NCBI RefSeq assembly: GCF_030116705.1
Contig: NZ_JAOTIK010000001.1
Span: 2,127,001-2,191,000 of the forward strand
Length of the DNA stretch: 64,000 nucleotides
Origin: Streptomyces sp. ML-6
GTDB taxonomy: Bacteria; Actinomycetota; Actinomycetes; Streptomycetales; Streptomycetaceae
Direction of reading: 5' to 3'
Shown here: positions 17,720 through 27,614 of the stretch, in pieces
Layout: every line of letters starts with the position of its first letter
Position numbering within the stretch: the stretch's first letter is position 1
Notes under the pieces: generated by a model
Databases searched by the model: none
Seen by the model: the letters and a program-made list of their open reading frames with translations, nothing else
Told to the model about the DNA's origin: nothing
Position numbers and translations under genes: made by a program

Positions 17720-18721
17720 ATGATCACTGGTTCGGGCACGGCTGTGCGCACGGAAGAGTTCGGCACCCTCGCGGACGGCACCCCGGTGCACCGCTGGACG
17801 CTGGAGCGGGACGGCACGCGGGTGCGGGTGCTGACGTACGGCGGCATCGTGCAGTCGGTGGAGGTGCCGGACCGGGAGGGGGCGCGGGCGGACGTCGCGC
17901 TCGGGCTGCCGGACCTCGCCGGGTACGAGACGTTCACCGGGCCGTACTTCGGCGCGCTGGTCGGGCGGTACGCGAACCGGATCGGCGGGGCCCGGTTCGA
18001 ACTGGACGGGCGTACCCACCGGGTGACGCCCAACGAGGGGCGCAACCAGGTGCACGGCGGGGCCAGGGGCTTCGACAAGCGCGTGTGGCGGGCCCGGGAG
18101 GTGGCCGGTGACGGCGTCGAGCTGCTGCTGGTCTCCGAGGACGGCGAGGAGGGCTTCCCGGGGCGGCTGACGATGTCGGTGGCGTACACCCTGGACGAGG
18201 GCGGGGCGCTGCGGATCACGTACCGGGCCACGACGGACGCCCCGACGGTGCTGAACCCGACCAACCACACGTACTGGAACCTGGCGGGCGCCGGCGGCGG
18301 CAGCGCGCTGGGGCAGGAGCTGCGGATCGCGGCGGGGCGGATCACCCCGGTGGACGCCGAGTCGTTGCCCACGGGCGAGTTCCTGCCGGTGGAGGGGACC
18401 CGGTTCGACTTCCGGGCGCCGCGTCCGCTCGGCCCGGCCTACGACCACAACTTCGTGCTGGACGCGGACGGTCCGGGTCCGGTGGCCGAGCTGTACGACG
18501 CGGGCTCGGGGCGGGTGCTGACCGTCGCGACGACGGAGCCGGGCCTCCAGCTGTACACGGCGGACCACTTCGACGGGCGGCCGTTCGGCCCGTGCGCCGG
18601 GGTGGCGCTGGAGACCCAGCACTTCCCGGACTCCCCGAACCGGCCGGAGTTCCCGAGCACGGTGCTGCGGCCGGGCGAGGAGTTCGTCTCGACGACCGTG
18701 TACGGGTTCTCGGTGCGCTGA
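17720..18721 (+). CDS. Aldose 1-epimerase (galactose mutarotase)
   Basis: A 333-residue enzyme interconverting alpha and beta anomers of aldoses. The family signatures are present: GRYANRIGGARF, NEGRNQVHGG (first catalytic-site His), NPTNHTYWNLAG (second His) and ALETQHFPDSPN with the C-terminal catalytic Glu region. No signal peptide is visible, so it is cytoplasmic. It precedes, convergently, a GH3 beta-glucosidase, which fits a sugar-use neighbourhood. ATG at 17720 gives the family length. Confidence 0.92.
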   Translation: MITGSGTAVRTEEFGTLADGTPVHRWTLERDGTRVRVLTYGGIVQSVEVPDREGARADVALGLPDLAGYETFTGPYFGALVGRYANRIGGARFELDGRTHRVTPNEGRNQVHGGARGFDKRVWRAREVAGDGVELLLVSEDGEEGFPGRLTMSVAYTLDEGGALRITYRATTDAPTVLNPTNHTYWNLAGAGGGSALGQELRIAAGRITPVDAESLPTGEFLPVEGTRFDFRAPRPLGPAYDHNFVLDADGPGPVAELYDAGSGRVLTVATTEPGLQLYTADHFDGRPFGPCAGVALETQHFPDSPNRPEFPSTVLRPGEEFVSTTVYGFSVR

Positions 18722-18736
18722 GCCGGACGGTACGAG

Positions 18737-18775
18737 GGAACGCCGGGCGGCGGGCGGCCGCCGCCCGGGGGTTCC
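18737..18775. terminator. Hairpin between epimerase and GH3 genes
   Basis: An inverted repeat with inner arms CCGGGCGGCG / CGCCGCCCGG and flanking GGAAC / GTTCC lies in the 68-bp gap between these convergent genes and is well placed as a bidirectional terminator. Confidence 0.5.
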
Positions 18776-18789
18776 TCCGCTCCTGGCGG

Positions 18790-21276
18790 TTACTCCTCGA
18801 TCTCGACGACCGCCGTGCGGCGCACGTCGCCGAGCGAGTGGGCCGCCTGCACCTCGTACGCGCCGGGGACCAGGACCCAGTCGTACGCCTCCTCGTCCCA
18901 GATCTCGTACGCGCGCCGCTCCAGCGCGATCACCGCGTCGGCGCTCTCGCCGGGGGCCGCCTCGACCCGGGCGAAGCCGGCCAGCCGGCGGGCGGGGCGG
19001 CCGGGGTCGGCGTGCCGGGGCGCCAGGTAGACCTGGACGGTCTCGGCGCCCGGCCGGGTGCCGGTGTTGCGGACGCGGACGGTGACGGAGTCCTGGTCGG
19101 CCACCAGGCTCTCGTACTCCCAGGTGGTGTAGCCGAGTCCGTGGCCGAAGGGGTAGGCGGGCTCGGTGCCGGCCTTCTCCCAGGCCGGGTAGCCGACGAA
19201 GACGCCCTCGTCGTAGTGGAGTCGGCCGTCGGTGGGGGTGGTGGAGGAGACGGGGGCGTCGGCCAGCGCGACCGGCCAGGTGGTGGGCAGCCGGCCGCCG
19301 GGTTCCTCGGCGCCCAGCAGGACGTCGGCCAGCGCGTGGCCGGCCTCCTGGCCGGGGAACCAGCCGAGCAGCACGGCGGCCACCTCCTCGCGCCACGGGA
19401 GTTCCACCGGGGAGCCGGAGTTGACGACCACGACGGTGCGGGGGTTGACGGCGGCGACGGCGGCGACGAGTTCGTCCTGGTGGCCGGGGAGCCTCAGGTC
19501 GGTGCGGTCGAAGCCCTCGGACTCGACGCGTTCGGTGGTGCCGACGACGACGATCGCGGCGTCCGCGCCGCGGGCCGCCTCGACGGCCTCGGCGATCAGC
19601 TCGTCGGGGTCGCGGCGCGGGCCGAGGTGGCAGAGGGAGAACGAGACGCCGAGGATCGGTCCGTCCCCGGCCAGGGTCTCGGGGACCTGGCGCAGCGAGA
19701 CGTGGACGGGTTCGCCGGCGGCGAGGGTGATCCGGCCGCGTTCCAGGGGGTTGCCGAAGAACGCCTCGCCGGGGTCGGCGGAGCCGGTGACCCGGTGGAC
19801 GCCGTCGTACAGGGTCTCGTCGGCGACGGTGAGGGTGAGCGCCCCGGTGCCCCGGGTGCCGAAGACGTGCTCGCCGCTGTCGCGCGGGACGAAGGTGCCG
19901 GTGATCTCGACGCTGTGCAGCCGTTCGCGGGTGACGCCGGCGGGGAGGTCGTCGCCGAGCCACTGGAGGGTGCCGTCGTGCAGCGGGGCGGAGCCGATGA
20001 CGGTGCCGTCGGCGTCGCGGCAGACGGCCCGGAGCTCGAAGCCCCGGTGGGCGGGGACGAGTTCGTCGTTCGGGTCGGCGCCGACCCGGTAGTCGAGCGT
20101 CCCGTCGGGGAGGGCCGCGGCGAGGCCGTCCAGCGGGGTGACGACGTGGTGCGGGTAGACCTGGGCGGAGCCGCCGCCGAGGACCCGGGCGTCCCGGGCG
20201 AGCGCCCCGCTGAGCGCGACCCGGCGGACGGCGCCGACGTCGAGGGGCAGGGCGGCGCGGCCGTCGGCGCGCGCCTCGTTCCGGACCAGGACGAAGGAGC
20301 GGCGGGCGATCTCGCGGGCCAGGTCGTCGCCGTCGAGGGGGCCGGGGCGGGCGGCCGGGTCGACGACGGGCGGGGCACCGTCCAGGAGGTCGACGCGGGC
20401 GGCCAGCCGCAGCACGTTGCGCACGGCGCCGTCGACGACGGACTCCTCGACCTGCCCGGCCCGTACGGCGTCGGCGAGCGCCTTCCCGTACACCGTCCTG
20501 GGGCCGGGCATCGCGACGTCGAGTCCGCCGCGGGCGGCGCCGACGGTGGAGCGGGCGGCCAGCCAGTCGGAGACGACGAAGCCGTCGTAGCCCCATTCGT
20601 CGCGCAGCACCGTGTTCTGCAGGTGGTGGTGCTCGGTCATGGTGGAGCCGTTGACCCGGTTGTAGGCGGACATGATGCCCCAGGGGTGGGCGTTCCTGAC
20701 GATCCGTTCGAAGGGGGCCAGGTAGACCTCGCGCAGTGCGCGCGGGGCGACGACGTTGTCGACGGTGAAGCGGTCGGTCTCGGCGTCGTTGGCGACGAAG
20801 TGCTTGACGGTCGTGCCGACGCCGCCGTCCTGCACCCCGCGCACGTAGCCGGTGCCGATCTCGCCGGTGAGGTACGGGTCCTCGCTGTACGCCTCGAAGT
20901 GACGTCCGCCGAGCGGGGAGCGGTGGAGGTTGACGGTCGGGGCGAGCAGCACGTGCACCCCCTTGCGGCGGGCCTCCTGGGCGAGCAGCCGGCCGGCCCG
21001 GCGGGCCAGTGCCGGATCCCAGGTCGCGGCGAGCGCGGTGGGCGAGGGCAGGGCGACGGACGGGTCGTCGGCGCTCCAGGAGACGCCGCGGACGCCGATC
21101 GGCCCGTCGGACATCACCAGGGAGCGCAGCCCGACGGCGGGGATCGCGGGCAGGGACCACATGTCCTGACCGGCCAGGAGCCGGGCCTTGTCGTCGAGTC
21201 CCAGCGCGGCAAGCGCCGCTTCGACCGCGGCCTCGCGGACCGCATCGGGGTTGCTGGGTGTGGACGTGTCCGCCAC
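18790..21276 (-). CDS. Glycoside hydrolase family 3 beta-glucosidase with PA14 insert
   Basis: An 828-residue enzyme releasing terminal beta-linked glucose or a related sugar. The GH3 N-terminal barrel includes GRHFEAYSEDP and TVKHFVANDAE; the nucleophile is Asp237 in GFVVSDW. A PA14-type domain is inserted around residues 390-550 (DGTLQWLGDDLPAG to TGALTLTVADETLYDG). A C-terminal fibronectin-III-like domain (DSVTVRVRNTGTRPG) ends it. No signal peptide, so it probably acts on imported oligosaccharides. GTG at 21276 is chosen for its strong GAGGAGG ribosome binding site; the open frame to 21363 is basic, non-homologous and overlaps the promoter. A divergent TetR gene is its likely regulator. 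Confidence 0.92.
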   Translation of the reverse strand: MADTSTPSNPDAVREAAVEAALAALGLDDKARLLAGQDMWSLPAIPAVGLRSLVMSDGPIGVRGVSWSADDPSVALPSPTALAATWDPALARRAGRLLAQEARRKGVHVLLAPTVNLHRSPLGGRHFEAYSEDPYLTGEIGTGYVRGVQDGGVGTTVKHFVANDAETDRFTVDNVVAPRALREVYLAPFERIVRNAHPWGIMSAYNRVNGSTMTEHHHLQNTVLRDEWGYDGFVVSDWLAARSTVGAARGGLDVAMPGPRTVYGKALADAVRAGQVEESVVDGAVRNVLRLAARVDLLDGAPPVVDPAARPGPLDGDDLAREIARRSFVLVRNEARADGRAALPLDVGAVRRVALSGALARDARVLGGGSAQVYPHHVVTPLDGLAAALPDGTLDYRVGADPNDELVPAHRGFELRAVCRDADGTVIGSAPLHDGTLQWLGDDLPAGVTRERLHSVEITGTFVPRDSGEHVFGTRGTGALTLTVADETLYDGVHRVTGSADPGEAFFGNPLERGRITLAAGEPVHVSLRQVPETLAGDGPILGVSFSLCHLGPRRDPDELIAEAVEAARGADAAIVVVGTTERVESEGFDRTDLRLPGHQDELVAAVAAVNPRTVVVVNSGSPVELPWREEVAAVLLGWFPGQEAGHALADVLLGAEEPGGRLPTTWPVALADAPVSSTTPTDGRLHYDEGVFVGYPAWEKAGTEPAYPFGHGLGYTTWEYESLVADQDSVTVRVRNTGTRPGAETVQVYLAPRHADPGRPARRLAGFARVEAAPGESADAVIALERRAYEIWDEEAYDWVLVPGAYEVQAAHSLGDVRRTAVVEIEE

Positions 21277-21440
21277 GGCCGTACCTCCTCGTCGGGTTTT
21301 TCTGCGCTGGACGTCTCCCATCCTCGCCCCCGTGACCGGTAGATCGGTAGGTTTCGTTACCATTTCGTCATTTTCCGGGATGGCGTACGGTGCGGTCCGG
21401 GGGGACGGGGACCGATGGCGTGCCGGAAGGGGCCGGGGAG

Positions 21441-22040
21441 ATGGCGCGGGCCAGAAGCACGGAGCGGCGGGCGGAGATCGTCCGGGCGGCTCTCGAAGTG
21501 ATCGCCGAACGCGGCTACCGCGGCGCCTCCCTGAGCGCCGTCGCCGAGCGGGTCGGCCTCAGCCAGCAGGGCCTGCTGCACTACTTCCCGACCAAGGAGG
21601 CGCTGCTCGTCGCGGTGCTGGAGGAGCGGGACCAGTGGGACACCGGCGGCTGCACGCGGAGCGACGGCGTCTGGCGGATCGAGCTGCTGGCCTCCCTCGT
21701 CGAGTACAACGCGATGCGTCCCGGCATTGTCCAGACGTTCTCGGCGCTGCTGGGCGAGAGCGTGACGGAAGGTCATCCCGCGCGGGAGTTCTTCACCCGC
21801 CGCTACACCCAGGTCCGGGCGAGCATGGCGGCGATCCTGCGCGCCGAGCACGGCGAGCGGCTGCCGGGCGGGCTGACGCCGGAGCGCGCGGCGCCGCTGC
21901 TCGTGGCGGTGCTGGACGGGCTCCAGTACCAGTGGCTGCTGGACCCGGAATCGGTGGACATGCCCACGGCGTTCGAGGACTTCCTGGCCCTGCTGCGGCC
22001 GGGCGGACCGGACGACGCGCCGCGCTCCCCCGCCCCGTGA
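21441..22040 (+). CDS. TetR family transcriptional regulator
   Basis: A 199-residue repressor with an N-terminal helix-turn-helix (RAALEVIAERGYRGASLSAV then VGLSQQGLLHYFPTKEALL) and a ligand-binding C-terminal domain. ATG at 21441 has GGGGAG just upstream. It is divergent from the GH3 gene, sharing a 164-bp AT-richer gap, and probably represses it until a sugar-derived inducer binds. Target assignment is from gene order only. Confidence 0.88.
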   Translation: MARARSTERRAEIVRAALEVIAERGYRGASLSAVAERVGLSQQGLLHYFPTKEALLVAVLEERDQWDTGGCTRSDGVWRIELLASLVEYNAMRPGIVQTFSALLGESVTEGHPAREFFTRRYTQVRASMAAILRAEHGERLPGGLTPERAAPLLVAVLDGLQYQWLLDPESVDMPTAFEDFLALLRPGGPDDAPRSPAP

Positions 22041-22157
22041 GGCGGCCCGAGGAGGCGTCAGTACGGCGAACGCGACAAGGCACCTGCGGGTGATTTCCGG
22101 TCGGTCTACGCGCGTCCGGGCGTGGTCCGCCCTCCGGCGGGTCCCAGGGTTGGCCGC

Positions 22158-24113
22158 ATGATTTCCCAGCCCGCCGGACCCTCGTCCGGCCTGCCCTCCC
22201 GCCGCACCCTGCTCACCGGCGCCGCCGCCGGTGCCGCCGCCCTCGCCGCGGGCGCGGCCGGTACCGCGGACGCCGCCGCGCCGGGCGCCGCCGACGCCCT
22301 TCCCGACTCCGGCACCGCGCTCGCGCCCGCGGCCGCCGCGTCGGACTGGAACGCCTGCCTGGACGTCGCCCGCGCCATCCTCGTACGCGACGGGCAGGAC
22401 CAGCCGCTGGTCCCCCGCTACCGCGACATCCTGCTGTCCAAGGGTCTGCCCCGCAGCGGCAGGCCCCCCAAGAAGGTGCTGATCGTCGGCGCCGGCCCGG
22501 CCGGGCTCACCGCCGCCCATCTGCTGCGCGGGGCCGGGCACTCCGTCACCGTCATCGAGGCCAACGGCAACCGCGTCGGCGGCCGGATCAAGACCTTCCG
22601 CAAGGGCGGCCACGAGAACGCCAAGGCGCCCTTCGCCGACCCGAAGCAGTACGCCGAGGCCGGCGCCATGCGGATCCCCGACAGCCATCCGCTGGTCACC
22701 GGGCTCATCGACGGCCTCGGCCTGAAGCGCCGCCGCTTCCACCTGGTGGACGTCGACGCCGAGGGGCGGCACGTCAACCGCGCCTGGATCCACGTCAACG
22801 GAGTCCGGATGCGCAAGGCCGACTACGTGCGAAAGCCCCGGGCGGTCAACCGTTCGTTCGGCGTCCCCGCCGAGTTCGAGGACAAGCCCGCCGCGACGAT
22901 CGTGCGCGAGGCGTTCGCCCCGGTCCGCAAGGAGTTCGAGGGCAAGGAGGGCCGGGAGCTGGTCGAGGGCTGGGCGCGGGTGATCCAGCGGTACGGGCAC
23001 TGGTCGATGTTCCGGTTCCTGACCGAGGCCGCCAAGCTCGACGAGCGCACCGTCGCCCTCGTCGGCACGGTGGAGAACCTCACCTCCCGACTCCACCTCG
23101 CCTTCGTGCACAGCTTCATCGGGGCCTCCCTGATCAGCCCGGACACCGCGTTCTTCGAGCTGCCGGGCGGCACGGGCGTCCTCGCCGACGCGATGTACGA
23201 GCGGGTCGAGGACCTGGTGCGGCTGGACCGCCGGGCCACCCGGATCAGCCACGGCGAGGACGGGGTCCGGGTCGAGACGGTGTCCGAGGGCCGCGACGGC
23301 AGGCCGCTGGTGCGCCAGACGTTCACCGGCGACCGGGCGATCGTCACCGTGCCGTTCTCCGGGCTGCGCCACATCCCGGTCACGCCCCTGCTCTCGTACG
23401 GCAAGCGGCGCGCGATCACCGAGATCCACTACGACGCGGCGACCAAGGTGCTGCTCGAATTCAGCCGCCGCTGGTGGGAGTTCGAGGAGAAGGACTGGAA
23501 GGCCGAGCTGGAGCGGATCGAGCCCGGTCTGTACGACGCCTACCGGCTGGGCGGGGCACCGGCCGACGGTTCGCTGCTGGGCGCCCACCCCTCGGTGCCG
23601 CCCGGCCACATCCCGCCCGACCAGCGCGTGCACTACGCGGCGCACCGGGCCACCGCCCGCGGCCAGTCCGAGGCGGCGCACGTCATCGGCGGCGGTTCGG
23701 TCACCGACAACCCCAACCGCTTCATGTTCCAGCCGTCCCACCCGGTCGAGGGCAGCGCGGGCGGGGTCCTCCTCGCCTCGTACAGCTGGTCCGACGACGC
23801 GTTGAAGTGGGACTCGCTGGACGACGCCGAGCGCTATCCGCTCGCCCTGTCCGGGGTGCAGGACGTGTACGGGCAGCGCGTCGAGGTGTTCTACACGGGC
23901 GTCGGCGCCACCCAGTCGTGGATGCGCGACCCGTACGCGTACGGCGAGGCGTCGGTGCTGCTGCCCGGCCAGCACACCGAACTGTTCGCCCATGCGCGGT
24001 CGGTCGAGGGGCCGTTGCACTTCGCGGGCTGCCACACCTCGGTCAAGCCGGCCTGGATCGAGGGGGCGTTGGAGTCGGCGGTCAGGACGGCGCTGGAGGT
24101 GCACACCGCCTAG
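22158..24113 (+). CDS. Tat-exported flavin amine oxidase (L-amino acid oxidase-like)
   Basis: A 651-residue FAD-dependent oxidase. The N terminus is a twin-arginine signal: SRRTLLTG followed by an Ala-rich hydrophobic stretch. The FAD dinucleotide fold follows ([17 protein letters not shown]) with [13 protein letters not shown]. The substrate domain contains the [13 protein letters not shown] region and a C-terminal FAD-contact segment [20 protein letters not shown]. It should oxidatively deaminate amines or L-amino acids outside the cell, producing peroxide. ATG at 22158 is chosen because it puts the Arg pair at residues 15-16. Confidence 0.88.
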   Translation: MISQPAGPSSGLPSRRTLLTGAAAGAAALAAGAAGTADAAAPGAADALPDSGTALAPAAAASDWNACLDVARAILVRDGQDQPLVPRYRDILLSKGLPRSGRPPKKVLIVGAGPAGLTAAHLLRGAGHSVTVIEANGNRVGGRIKTFRKGGHENAKAPFADPKQYAEAGAMRIPDSHPLVTGLIDGLGLKRRRFHLVDVDAEGRHVNRAWIHVNGVRMRKADYVRKPRAVNRSFGVPAEFEDKPAATIVREAFAPVRKEFEGKEGRELVEGWARVIQRYGHWSMFRFLTEAAKLDERTVALVGTVENLTSRLHLAFVHSFIGASLISPDTAFFELPGGTGVLADAMYERVEDLVRLDRRATRISHGEDGVRVETVSEGRDGRPLVRQTFTGDRAIVTVPFSGLRHIPVTPLLSYGKRRAITEIHYDAATKVLLEFSRRWWEFEEKDWKAELERIEPGLYDAYRLGGAPADGSLLGAHPSVPPGHIPPDQRVHYAAHRATARGQSEAAHVIGGGSVTDNPNRFMFQPSHPVEGSAGGVLLASYSWSDDALKWDSLDDAERYPLALSGVQDVYGQRVEVFYTGVGATQSWMRDPYAYGEASVLLPGQHTELFAHARSVEGPLHFAGCHTSVKPAWIEGALESAVRTALEVHTA

Positions 24114-24136
24114 CCGGGGGCGGGGCGGGCGGGCCC

Positions 24137-24961
24137 TCAATCCCGGTCGGGGTCGTACGGGTTCGGCGCCCCGGTCCCGCCCCGCGCCCGGTCCCCGTCG
24201 CCCTCCTCGTCCCCGCCCGTGCCGTCGGCCCGCACCAGGTCCCGGGCCAGCAGGGTGGCCCCGGCGACGGCGCCCGGCATCAGGAACACCGCGACGAACG
24301 GGATCAGGAAGACCAGCGCCAGCGGCACCCCGAAGCCGAGGACCAGGGCGCGTCGGCTGCGGAGCAGCACGAGCCGTTTCCTCAGCTCCATGCCGCGGCG
24401 CTGGAGCGCGACGGCGGTCAGCTCCTCGCAGAGGAAGTAGCCGGTGACGCAGAAGCCGAGCGCGGGGATGACGGTCTGGCCGAGGACCGGGACGAACCCG
24501 AGGGCGAAGAGCAGCGTCGAGTAGAGCCCCACCCGCACCAGGACCCGGACGCTGTCCCGGGCTGAGATCCACAGTTCCCGCCAGAGCGGCAGCCCGGACT
24601 CGGGGACCTCGCCGCCCTCGGTGCGGTCCACCTGCTCGGACAGCGATTCGTAGAAGGGCTGGCCGACCAGCAGCGTCACGGCGGTGAACGTGATCACGGC
24701 GAGGAACAGTCCGAGGCCGAAGACCAGCACGGTCAGGGTGGTGCGGAGCAGCCCCTGCCAGGGCGAGGACCAGTCGTCGGCGAACGGGGTCGCCCAGCCC
24801 ACCAAGTCGTCGGCGCCGTACCCGAGACCGATGAACGCCGCCACGTACAGCACGAGCGTGACGAGTCCGGGCAGCAGCCCGAAGCCGAACCAGCGCCCGT
24901 GCCGTCCGACCCAGCGCTGTCCCTTTATCAAGTAGCCGAAGCCCGCCCCAAGATCACGCAT
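24137..24961 (-). CDS. EI24 domain membrane protein
   Basis: A 274-residue protein of the EI24/CysZ-like family with about four long membrane segments (GFGLLPGLVTLVLYVAAFIG, VFGLGLFLAVITFTAVTLL, LLFALGFVPVLGQTVIPALG, PLALVFLIPFVAVFLMPG). The FYESLSEQVD motif and a charged C-terminal tail are typical. E. coli CysZ is a sulfate channel, but actinobacterial members are uncharacterised; I do not assign transport. It converges on the amine oxidase. Confidence 0.82.
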   Translation of the reverse strand: MRDLGAGFGYLIKGQRWVGRHGRWFGFGLLPGLVTLVLYVAAFIGLGYGADDLVGWATPFADDWSSPWQGLLRTTLTVLVFGLGLFLAVITFTAVTLLVGQPFYESLSEQVDRTEGGEVPESGLPLWRELWISARDSVRVLVRVGLYSTLLFALGFVPVLGQTVIPALGFCVTGYFLCEELTAVALQRRGMELRKRLVLLRSRRALVLGFGVPLALVFLIPFVAVFLMPGAVAGATLLARDLVRADGTGGDEEGDGDRARGGTGAPNPYDPDRD

Positions 24962-25038
24962 GGCGTCAGGGTACTGGGACCGGCGGGGGCCTTCGAACAG
25001 GAAGCCGGGGCCGGGCGGTCCGGGGCTTCGGGAACACG

Positions 25039-25076
25039 GCCGGGGGCCGCACCCCCTGCGGGATGCGGCCCCCGGC
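25039..25076 (-). terminator. Hairpin downstream of ohr
   Basis: A 13-bp perfect inverted repeat (GCCGGGGGCCGCA and TGCGGCCCCCGGC) lies 34 bases past the ohr stop, between it and the EI24 gene on the same strand. Confidence 0.6.
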
Positions 25077-25109
25077 GCGAGCGAGCGAACGGGCGGACGG
25101 GCGGACGGG

Positions 25110-25538
25110 TCAGGCGACCGACAGCTCGACCTTGATGTTGCCGCGCGTGGCGTTCGAGTACGGGCACACCTGGTGGGCCTTCTCGACGAGTGCCCGCGCG
25201 GTGTCGGCGTCGACGTTCGGAATGGTCGCGGTGATCGCGACCTCCAGGCCGAAGCCGCCCTCGGCGGTCTTGCCGATGCCGACCGCGGCGGTCACCGTGG
25301 AGCCGGAGATGTCCGCCTTCTCCTGGCGGGCCACGACGCCCAGCGCGCCCTGGAAGCAGGCGCTGTAGCCCGCCGCGAAGAGCTGCTCCGGGTTGGTGCC
25401 CGCGCCACTGCCGCCCATGGCCACGGGCGGGTTGACGACGACGTCGAGCTTGCCGTCGTCGGACGAGACGCGGCCGTCGCGGCCGTTCTCGGCGGTGGCG
25501 ACGGCGGTGTAGAGGACGTTGATGTCCTGAATGGTCAT
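25110..25538 (-). CDS. ohr: Organic hydroperoxide resistance protein (Ohr)
   Basis: A 142-residue thiol peroxidase of the Ohr/OsmC family, reducing organic hydroperoxides with a lipoyl-type donor. The reactive Cys61 is in GYSACFQGAL and the resolving Cys125 in HQVCPYSNATRGN, the spacing and motif of the Ohr subclass. ATG at 25538 has GGAGGAAT upstream. A promoter-like pair (CTGACA and TTTAGT, 16-bp spacing, at 25630-25603) precedes it. No OhrR-type regulator sits immediately beside it; the nearest MarR gene is divergent from the reductase further right. Confidence 0.93.
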   Translation of the reverse strand: MTIQDINVLYTAVATAENGRDGRVSSDDGKLDVVVNPPVAMGGSGAGTNPEQLFAAGYSACFQGALGVVARQEKADISGSTVTAAVGIGKTAEGGFGLEVAITATIPNVDADTARALVEKAHQVCPYSNATRGNIKVELSVA

Positions 25539-25679
25539 GGTGCGGATTCCTCCTGCTGTGCGCCGCGACTCGCGCCCACGATCGCGGCGGCCTGCCGACG
25601 AGACTAAACGGTCCCGCCCGTGGTTGTCAGCGGCGTCCCGGGCCCGGCCCGGGACGTGACGGGTGCGCCGGAGCGGCGG

Positions 25680-26699
25680 TCAGACGAGGGAGACGACCAT
25701 CTTTCCGGTGTTCTCGCCGCGGAGCAGACCGAGGAAGGCGTCGAAGCCGTTCTCGATGCCCTCGACGGTGGTCTCGCGGTACTTCAGCTCGCCCGAGGCC
25801 AGCCAGCCGGCGACCTCCCGGACGAACTGCGGCTGGAGGTCGGCGTGGTCGCCGACGAGCATGCCCTGGATGCGCAGCCGCTTGCCGATGACGAGGGCGA
25901 GGTTGCGCGGGCCGGGCGTCGGCCCGGTGGCGTTGTACTGGGCGATCATGCCGCAGACGGTGATGCGGCCGTGCGGGTTGAGGGCGGAGATCGCCGCTTC
26001 GAGGTGCTCGCCGCCGACGTTGTCGAAGTAGACGTCGATGCCGTCGGGGGCGGCCTCGCTCAGCTGCTCGGCCACGGGGCCGTTCTTGTAGTTGAAGGCG
26101 GCGTCGAAGCCGTACTCCGCCACGAGGAGCTCGACCTTCTCGTCGGAGCCGGCCGAGCCGATGACCCGGGAGGCGCCCCTGAGCTTCGCCATCTGGCCGA
26201 CCTGGCTGCCGACCGCGCCGGCCGCGCCGGAGACGAAGACGGCGTCGCCCTCCTTGAAGGAGGCGACGTCGAAGAGGCCCGCGTAGGCGGTGAGCCCGGT
26301 CATGCCGAGCACGCCGAGGTAGGCGGAGAGCGGGGCGGCGGACGGGTCGACCTTCACGGCGTGCTCGGCCGGGACGTCGGCGTACTCGCGCCAGCCGAGC
26401 CCGTGCAGGACGTGGTCGCCGACCTCGATGCCCTCCGCGTTCGAGGCGATGACCTCGCCGACCGCGCCGCCGTCCATGGGCCGGTCGAGCTTGAAGGGCG
26501 GGACGTACGACTTCATGTCGTTCATCCGGCCGCGCATGTACGGGTCGACCGAGAAGTACTGGTTGCGGACGAGGACGCGGCCCTCGCCGGGGGCGGCGAC
26601 CGGGGCCTCGCGCAGCGCGAAGTCCTCGGCCTTCGGCCAGCCGTGGGGGCGGGCGACGAGGTGCCATTCGCGGCCGGACGCGGGAAGTGCTGCGGGCAT
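25680..26699 (-). CDS. NADP-dependent medium-chain oxidoreductase (2-alkenal reductase type)
   Basis: A 339-residue MDR-superfamily enzyme without zinc ligands, resembling bacterial alkenal/prostaglandin-type double-bond reductases. Landmarks: the SVDPYMRGRMND N-terminal motif, the NADPH site SGAAGAVGSQVGQ, and VYFDNVGGEHLEAAI. It should reduce reactive alpha,beta-unsaturated carbonyls in the cytoplasm. ATG at 26699 follows a GAGGAG ribosome binding site; the 40-codon upstream extension is Pro/Arg-rich and not homologous. The divergent MarR gene is its likely regulator. Confidence 0.9.
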   Translation of the reverse strand: MPAALPASGREWHLVARPHGWPKAEDFALREAPVAAPGEGRVLVRNQYFSVDPYMRGRMNDMKSYVPPFKLDRPMDGGAVGEVIASNAEGIEVGDHVLHGLGWREYADVPAEHAVKVDPSAAPLSAYLGVLGMTGLTAYAGLFDVASFKEGDAVFVSGAAGAVGSQVGQMAKLRGASRVIGSAGSDEKVELLVAEYGFDAAFNYKNGPVAEQLSEAAPDGIDVYFDNVGGEHLEAAISALNPHGRITVCGMIAQYNATGPTPGPRNLALVIGKRLRIQGMLVGDHADLQPQFVREVAGWLASGELKYRETTVEGIENGFDAFLGLLRGENTGKMVVSLV

Positions 26700-26824
26700 G
26701 GCTCGGGTTCTCCTCAATGGCTCAGGGGGTGGGCTCCGGCCCGGCCGGGCCGGAGCGTTCGCCGGGCCGGGTCCGCGCGGGCCCGGCCCGCCTCGGCCTG
26801 TCACCGGTCCGGCGGACAAAATAC

Positions 26825-26837
26825 TTCATGATGTGAA
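26825..26837. promoter_or_regulatory. Candidate MarR operator
   Basis: TTCATGATGTGAA is a palindrome (TTCA n5 TGAA, extendable by one A/C pair on each side) in the AT-rich gap between the divergent reductase and marR genes. Size and place fit a MarR dimer site controlling both. Only sequence symmetry supports it. Confidence 0.4.
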
Positions 26838-26892
26838 ACAACCATGCTTCTAAATATTTCACCTTGTCAAGCAACCGGCTATCCTGGGTGTC

Positions 26893-27357
26893 ATGCCCAC
26901 CCCTCCAACAGACCCTCTGACCCTCGAAGTCGTCGAGCTCATCGGCACCGTCGTGGCGCGCTACTACGAGGAGTACGACGAGGCCGCCGCGGCCCACTCG
27001 CTCACCGGTGCGCAGGCCCGCGTGCTCGGGCTGCTCGCGCTGGAGCCGATGCCCATGCGCCGGATCGCCCGGAAGCTGAAGTGCGAGCCGTCGAACGTCA
27101 CGGGCATCGTCGACCGCCTGGAGACCCGCGGCCTGGTGGAGCGCAGGCCCGACCCCACCGACCGGCGGGTGAAGCTGGCCGCCCCGACGGAGCAGGGTGC
27201 GCGGATCGCGCGGGAGCTGCGCGAGTCGCTCACCTTCGCGCGGGAGCCGCTGGCCCGGCTGTCGGACGGGGACCGCGCACTGCTGCGGGACCTGCTGCGA
27301 CGGATGCTGGGCGGCCCGGAGCTCCTGCCCGAGCGGCCGGGCCCCTCCGGCGGCTGA
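26893..27357 (+). CDS. MarR family transcriptional regulator
   Basis: A 154-residue winged-helix regulator: LTGAQARVLGLL, then the recognition region MRRIARKLKCEPSNVTGIVDRLETRGLVERR and the wing DPTDRRVKLAAPT (each quoted here as separate motifs of the fold). One Cys in the recognition helix (KLKCEPS) could sense thiol-reactive compounds, which would suit control of an alkenal reductase. It is divergent from that gene with about 190 bp between. Confidence 0.88.
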   Translation: MPTPPTDPLTLEVVELIGTVVARYYEEYDEAAAAHSLTGAQARVLGLLALEPMPMRRIARKLKCEPSNVTGIVDRLETRGLVERRPDPTDRRVKLAAPTEQGARIARELRESLTFAREPLARLSDGDRALLRDLLRRMLGGPELLPERPGPSGG

Positions 27358-27614
27358 CGACCTCTTCGGCGAGGAGACCGCGCCCGGCCCCTCGGAGGCT
27401 TCTTCGCCGAGGAGACCGCCCGGCCCTCCAGGGGCTCCTTCACCGGGGAGGTGGGACGGGGCGTACCGCCGCGTTTCCTGTCGGGGCGTCAGCTCCGTAC
27501 CCTCCTCCGGAGCCTCCCAGCGCGCGCCGCGGCGGCCCAGGGCGCACCATGCGAGAGAGAACCGGTCGCAGCCCGTCCGGTGCCCACCCGTCCGCGCCCC
27601 CGGGAGAACCTGCC

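Noticed and set aside
17588..21160. A 1190-codon minus-strand frame across the epimerase and GH3 genes
   Set aside because: Shadow of GC-rich codons; composition is almost all Arg, Pro, Gly and Ala with no domain.
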